Positions 60,616 to 64,000 of a stretch of 64,000 nt of DNA are shown here, piece by piece. A program made the translations under genes and the position numbers. Under the pieces are notes generated by a model, which saw nothing but the letters and a program-made list of their open reading frames with translations, was not told where the DNA came from and ran no database searches. The stretch comes from RDXT01 sp033765305 (GTDB lineage: Bacteria > Bacteroidota > Bacteroidia > J057), in NCBI GenBank assembly GCA_033765305.1, contig JANRID010000040.1:124001-188000 (forward strand), given 5' to 3'. Within the stretch, counting starts at the first letter, position 1. Every line of letters begins with the position of its first letter.

Positions 60616-60742
60616 GGAGTGAAACGCAAATGTATTTGCATGTATCTTGATGCCACGTATCACAATAATCGATAAAATTTAATTTTTAATTAATTATTAA
60701 TAATTTAAACCAAATTATAGCGTATCCCAATTTTCGATAAAT
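60616..60742. other. Extremely AT-rich junction
   Basis: Between 60661 and 60720 only 7 of 60 bases are G or C, in a window that is otherwise over 60% GC. It includes a near-palindromic run TTAATTAATTATTAATAATT and promoter-like TATCTTGA at 60643. No gene. It marks where foreign DNA joined the toxin fragment. Confidence 0.75.
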
Positions 60743-61020
60743 ATGAAACCTCCCACCCGAAGCATCGGATGGGCGCCGGGCAACCGGTGGTTTTTGGCTG
60801 GATTTGCCCATGCGGTCAAGGTCCAGGTGGACGAGGCGGAAAACAGGGTGCTGCCCTTTCCGTTTTTTCTGGCCGCCAAATATGATGCCTTCTTCGACAG
60901 AGGGATCACGGATGTATTTGGCAGCACAGATTTGGAGGATTTGGCGTATTTGATGGCGCACGTTTCTGATATCGTGGCGCAGATAACAAGCGCACACCAG
61001 GATGTCAGGATTCCTGCCCT
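60743..61020 (+). pseudogene. Fragment of an AbiEii-like nucleotidyltransferase
   Basis: About 90 residues match the later half of AbiEii/AbiGii-like nucleotidyltransferases: IGWAPGNRWFLAGF (GFSNRWY position), PFPFFLAAKYDAFFDRG (PxYFLATKxEAFxGRG) and DVFGSTDLEDLAYLMAHVSDIV (SxDLEDIVYVLDxRxxI). The N-terminal catalytic GSxxxxD part is absent, since a stop codon and AT-rich DNA lie directly upstream, and the C-terminus runs into a duplicated piece of another gene. It is a remnant of a toxin or phage-defence nucleotidyltransferase. Assignment is from motif memory. Confidence 0.55.
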
Positions 61021-61239
61021 CAGACGGGGGCCGCGCCGCAAAAAAAGATTGCCCTAGCCGGACCGTGCCGGAGCTTCCATCCGCCCAGCGGCACAGCGCC
61101 TGGTCAAACATAGGCATCAGCAACAGCCGCCGCACCCCAGTCAGTCCGCCGGCTGATGCAGGGCGATGCGGTTGCCTTCGCTGTCGCGAAGCAGATGACG
61201 GCCCCGTCCTGCGTCGGATGGTAGATCTCCCCCTTGGCC
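61021..61239 (-). pseudogene. Collapsed duplicate of the downstream T9SS/VOC gene pair
   Basis: Four pieces match intact DNA downstream, in the same order: 61021-61060 to 61396-61436; 61058-61133 to 61646-61722; 61127-61184 to 63002-63060; 61182-61239 to 63164-63220. The first two derive from the T9SS type-B gene (on the minus strand MPMFDQAL-x-RWADGS is readable), the last two from the end of the VOC gene (GEIYHPT-x-DGAV). Junctions carry microhomologies (CCGG, CCGCCGCA, GTC). This shows a tandem duplication followed by deletions. Confidence 0.8.
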
Positions 61240-61273
61240 CCGCGTCCTGCGCAAGCCCCGCAGCCCCGCGCAG

Positions 61274-62554
61274 CTACCGGAGCAGCGTCACAGTGCCCGA
61301 CTTCACGTTTCTCCCGCTGTTTCTGCCGTTCTGCACCTGATACTCCACAGACCATATATAGACCCCCGCAGCAGCGTTGTCTCCGTTCCAGCGCGCAGAC
61401 GGGTCCTGGGCCGCAAAAACCCGATTGCCCCAGCGGTCATAGATGCTGAACTGGTACCACGACAGGTCCCAATACGCACGCACCACCGGTCCGAATTCGT
61501 CGTTGATGCCGTCGCCGTTGGGGGAAAATCCGGTAGGCACGTAGATCCGCGTCGCGCAGTCTGTGCTGACGGCGGTTACATACAAGGGAATGACCGTACA
61601 GGGCATGATCACCTCCACCGGATAAACGCCTTCCTGCCGCAGCACCCGGACCGAGTCGGTGCTTCCGTCCGCCCAGCGGAACAGTGCCTGGTCAAACATG
61701 GGCATCGGCACCAGCCGCCGCAGGTGCACCGGGGTGGGCTCAGCTTCACAAATGACTGCATCGGCGGTCATTTCCAGGGGCATTTCCAGGAGCCTGACCT
61801 CGTCGATATCATAATAGGACTGATGAAAAAAGCCGATTTGCTGCGCAGCAACGGTGCAGGAGGCGGCAGCGCTCCGGAACCGCCCCAACGGGCCTGTTAT
61901 CCCCAAATGCGATTCTCCGCCCGCCGCTATAAAGCAGTTCGAATACCGGTGCCAATCGGTCATCATCACACTGCTGATCGGCTGGGATGAATCCGCAGCC
62001 GCCAGCCTGCCGCTGGCGAACGTGTTGGTGATGATCTGATTGCGGATCTCCCGGGTTTGGCGGATGCTGTCGTCCGAGAGGTAGATGCCGATGAATTTTT
62101 GGGGCGCGGTCCGGCAGTCCTGGGTGGCCGGATTGTCCACATGATCAAGCCCTTTGCTCCGTATCTGCATTTCAACGTAATACGCTTTCCCAGCCTGAAG
62201 CGGTGCTTCCAGCGGCGTGCCTGCGCCTTCGGAAACGAATACCCCATTCACCAGCACCGCGCTTCCAAGCCCCATGAACCCGTCGCCTGCATACGGCAGG
62301 AACTGCGTGCCCCAAAACTGCGAAGCGGCGGCCCGCTGGCTGGACAGGGGGCAGGCACGATGAAATAAATCAGGCGTAACAAATCTGGGATCGCCGATCA
62401 CATACCAGGGCTGCGTTGCAACAACTCCATTTTCAGGCATCTGCACCGGGCAGGCGCCCACCGTTTCAAACCCGCCGTTCGGGATCAGATTCTGCGCAGA
62501 CAGCCACTGGGAACTACACAGCAGCAAGCGCAGGCACATGCGGGCTGTACGCAT
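61274..62554 (-). CDS. Secreted protein with T9SS type B (gliding-motility CHU_C) sorting domain
   Basis: A 426-residue protein with signal peptide (MRTARMCLRLLLCSSQWLSAQ), which decided the start; an in-frame ATG at 62611 would add 19 residues. The mature start NLIPNGGFETVGACP is typical of carbohydrate-binding-like modules of Bacteroidota surface proteins (about 22-240). The C-terminus (about 345-426) is a type B sorting domain: IYVPTGFSPNGDGINDEFGP, FSIYDRWGNRVFAAQ and NAAAGVYIWSVEYQV. It should be exported by the type IX system and often depends on PorP/SprF-like partners, not seen here. Partial duplicate pieces lie directly downstream. Confidence 0.86.
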   Translation of the reverse strand: MRTARMCLRLLLCSSQWLSAQNLIPNGGFETVGACPVQMPENGVVATQPWYVIGDPRFVTPDLFHRACPLSSQRAAASQFWGTQFLPYAGDGFMGLGSAVLVNGVFVSEGAGTPLEAPLQAGKAYYVEMQIRSKGLDHVDNPATQDCRTAPQKFIGIYLSDDSIRQTREIRNQIITNTFASGRLAAADSSQPISSVMMTDWHRYSNCFIAAGGESHLGITGPLGRFRSAAASCTVAAQQIGFFHQSYYDIDEVRLLEMPLEMTADAVICEAEPTPVHLRRLVPMPMFDQALFRWADGSTDSVRVLRQEGVYPVEVIMPCTVIPLYVTAVSTDCATRIYVPTGFSPNGDGINDEFGPVVRAYWDLSWYQFSIYDRWGNRVFAAQDPSARWNGDNAAAGVYIWSVEYQVQNGRNSGRNVKSGTVTLLR

Positions 62555-62676
62555 CAGCATCCGCTGTATGTTCAGCGCCAGCAGGGATGTACCGGTCAGT
62601 TGCATGCGCATAGATGGGTTGCCGTTTGCACAGTCCTTGTAACGGGGCGTCTGCGCGAGGCTCCGCTGCTGTTTCA

Positions 62677-62684
62677 GCAAGATA
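62677..62684 (-). promoter_or_regulatory. Promoter -7 element TATCTTGC
   Basis: 122 nt upstream of the chosen start of the T9SS type-B gene (65 nt from the alternative ATG at 62611). Confidence 0.4.
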
Positions 62685-62870
62685 CGCACGCGCGGTCCGC
62701 AGTGCAAGTCTGTTCTGCAGTCCCTGTCTGGAACTGGCCTTCCCGATGGATTGGCAGAGCCGAAAAAGAGGAGCCGATCGGATAATTTGAAGTCGCCAAT
62801 CGTTCAGATTGCGCAGACTTTGTTTGCCGGGCTGACCGGTTCCCAGCCGGAGGCGCAAAAACCGCCCGCT

Positions 62871-62891
62871 GCAGGGCTTAGCCCCGCAGCA
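62871..62891 (-). terminator. Possible terminator of the VOC lipoprotein gene
   Basis: On the minus strand a 9-bp stem with one mismatch (CTGCGGGGC with GCCCTGCAG, 3-nt loop) is followed after 7 nt by T5. The 460-bp region around it between the VOC and T9SS genes otherwise shows no gene. Confidence 0.4.
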
Positions 62892-63015
62892 GGGCCGATG
62901 GCAGCTCGAAAAATCTTCCGGGCAGCTCAACCGCCATGCATCAGGTTGGGCATAGCCTGGCCTCCGGCGGTGCCCTGAGCGGCCCGCAGCCGGAACCAGC
63001 ACCGCCGCACCCCAG

Positions 63016-63510
63016 TCAATCCGCCGGCTGATGCAGGGCAATGCGGTTGCCTTCGCTGTCTTCAAATTCGGCTACAAACCCCCGGCTGCCGATCGAGGTC
63101 TTGGGATACAGCAGCTGCCCCCCGTTTGCGATGGCCCGCCGGAGCGTTTCGTCGATATCGTCCGTCGCGAAGTAGACGACGGCCCCGTCCCGCGTCGGAT
63201 GGTAGATCTCCCCCTTGGCCAGCGCGCCTGAAATGCCGCTGTATTCATCCGAAAACGGGAACAAGCCCATCTCGTTATGATCGATGACTTCCTGCTCGAA
63301 GTCAAAGCCGAATACAGCCTGGTAAAATCCGATTGCCCGGCCAAGGTCATCGACCGGAATTTCAACGTACACGATGGGGTTGGACTTGCGGCGCATGGTA
63401 TCGGGGGCTGCTGGGGGCGCAGCGGTTTGGGGGGCGTTCCCGCAGGAGCTTGCGTATGGCAGGCACAGCCCCAGCAGCAAAGCTGCCCATAGATGCGGAA
63501 TGCGGTTCAT
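63016..63510 (-). CDS. VOC-family (glyoxalase-like) lipoprotein
   Basis: A 164-residue protein with a lipoprotein signal ending in YASSCG, fixing the start. Residues about 45-160 form one VOC module pair: PIVYVEIPVDDLGRAIGFYQ, FGFDFEQEVIDHNEMGLFPF, GALAKGEIYHPTRDGAVVYF and FVAEFEDSEGNRIALHQ. Metal ligands of glyoxalase I (His/Glu) are only partly placed (Glu in the last strand), so it is a VOC protein of unknown activity. An envelope-anchored VOC protein is uncommon. A broken partial copy lies at 61127-61239. Confidence 0.82.
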   Translation of the reverse strand: MNRIPHLWAALLLGLCLPYASSCGNAPQTAAPPAAPDTMRRKSNPIVYVEIPVDDLGRAIGFYQAVFGFDFEQEVIDHNEMGLFPFSDEYSGISGALAKGEIYHPTRDGAVVYFATDDIDETLRRAIANGGQLLYPKTSIGSRGFVAEFEDSEGNRIALHQPAD

Positions 63511-63551
63511 GCCGGGATCTGCGCAGGCCTGGATACTGATTCCAGGCACCG

Positions 63552-63559
63552 CAAATATA
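63552..63559 (-). promoter_or_regulatory. Promoter -7 element TATATTTG
   Basis: Exact TAnnTTTG match 41 nt upstream of the VOC lipoprotein start. Confidence 0.6.
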
Positions 63560-63675
63560 GCACGTTTTCCGGCATGCAGCCCTCCGCCTGCGCTGAAATA
63601 TGGCGGCCCGGATTGCGCAGCGCCGGAATCCGGAAGGCAGGGCCCGGCGCCCTTGCGCTGCAGCAGGCAGCTGCA

Positions 63676-63683
63676 TACCTTGC
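63676..63683 (+). promoter_or_regulatory. Promoter -7 element TACCTTGC
   Basis: Near-consensus element 56 nt before the ATG of the last gene, divergent from the VOC promoter. Confidence 0.45.
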
Positions 63684-63739
63684 AGCAGCAGGCATGCGCA
63701 GGCAGCTTGCCCGGCTCCGCATCCCCAACCGCCCAGGCC

Positions 63740-64000
63740 ATGACCCCCAAGCAGGAAGAACGAATCAGAACCAAGATCAAGCAGATCAAGGCGGCGCTGG
63801 CAGCCGATAAAAAGCGATGGGGCGGCTTTCATCACGACGGCCAGGGGCTCCGTTACCTGCCGCCCCGGCTGTATCTCCAGCTGGGCGACTTTTCGGGCGG
63901 GCTCCGCTATCTGAACTGGTTCCGCAAGTACTTTCCGGACGATATGGGCTTCCCGGACTTCCTGTTCGAGTGGACCGTGATCCTCTTCAAAACCGGCAGG
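63740..64000 (+). CDS. Hypothetical protein, 3' end outside window
   Basis: The frame is open from an ATG to the window edge (87 codons). It begins TPKQEERIRTKIKQIKAALA, a charged helix, then KKRWGGFHHDGQGLRYLPPR, LYLQLGDFSGGLRYLNWFRK and FPDDMGFPDFLFEWTVILFK. The L-x-GD-x-x-GGLRYLNWF segment suggests the beginning of a helical-repeat (TPR-like) protein, but the family is not identified. No signal peptide. The C-terminus is missing. Confidence 0.7.
   Translation, partial: MTPKQEERIRTKIKQIKAALAADKKRWGGFHHDGQGLRYLPPRLYLQLGDFSGGLRYLNWFRKYFPDDMGFPDFLFEWTVILFKTGR

Noticed and set aside
60686..61135. 149-codon minus-strand frame over the pseudogene region
   Set aside because: Only its first 25 residues are meaningful, and they are part of the duplicated T9SS fragment; the rest is antisense to the AbiEii-like fragment.
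62514..63065. 183-codon minus-strand frame between the VOC and T9SS genes
   Set aside because: It is in the wrong frame relative to both genes, has no domain, and its start lies in the VOC coding end.

Overview
The window reads as a chromosomal segment of a high-GC member of the Bacteroidota, most likely a Saprospiria-type marine bacterium (lineage is inference). The support is direct: type IX secretion C-terminal sorting domains of type A (gene at 3496) and type B (gene at 61274), PKD-repeat surface proteins, an ECF sigma/anti-sigma/beta-barrel operon, a DUF2167 protein, and a recurring promoter element of the Bacteroidota type (TAnnTTTG and close variants such as TATCTTGC, TACCTTCG) in front of many genes. 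Shine-Dalgarno sequences are not evident in front of these genes. No rRNA, tRNA, CRISPR array, complete insertion sequence or prophage was found.

Layout. 1-3.4 kb (minus): a beta-lactamase-fold serine hydrolase cut by the window edge, an rRNA m5C methyltransferase and a membrane protein, in one operon. 3.5-8.8 kb (plus): a T9SS-exported PKD protein, a terminator, then an ECF sigma factor, a membrane anti-sigma-like/beta-barrel protein and a PKD lipoprotein. 9-14.2 kb: two regulator-enzyme pairs (AraC with an aldo/keto reductase; Crp/Fnr with an alpha/beta hydrolase) around a PLAT-like protein and a DHCW cupin. 14.3-15 kb: a small island with a gene fragment and a low-GC orphan. 15-33 kb: mutS, PepSY-like lipoproteins, rhomboid, photolyase, outer-membrane protein, Crp/Fnr, DUF2167, TonB-C/TPR and DCC proteins, quinone reductase, PBP1, then mutL-rhomboid-rhomboid-EEP. 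33-46.8 kb: cysS, an M28 peptidase preceded by heptad repeats, a Gfo/Idh/MocA oxidoreductase, a sensor kinase/response regulator pair, secreted and membrane proteins, a caspase-like protease, an SLC13 transporter and an SDR. 47-53 kb: ubiX, a DUF547-barrel protein with an Omp85-like partner, and tgt. 53.5-60.2 kb: a giant 7TM-kinase-receiver-cyclase receptor, an FAD desaturase-like enzyme, an unknown convergent gene and a cupin. 60.2-64 kb: a gene graveyard, then a T9SS type-B protein, a VOC lipoprotein and a gene leaving the window.

DNA repair is well represented (mutS, mutL, photolyase). Envelope functions dominate otherwise: PBP1, three rhomboids, Omp85-like and other barrels, PKD proteins, lipoproteins.

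The least ordinary parts are: (i) 60.24-61.24 kb, where a frameshifted MntA-type antitoxin, a truncated HepT/HEPN toxin, an AbiEii-like fragment behind extremely AT-rich DNA, and a collapsed duplicate of the downstream T9SS/VOC gene pair lie side by side; (ii) a modular four-hairpin element at 46.9-47.1 kb; (iii) an approximately 160-bp imperfect inverted repeat filling the space between two convergent stop codons at 8.80-8.96 kb; (iv) heptanucleotide-periodic DNA flanking cysS and the M28 peptidase gene. No complete, clearly new defence or biosynthetic system is visible.
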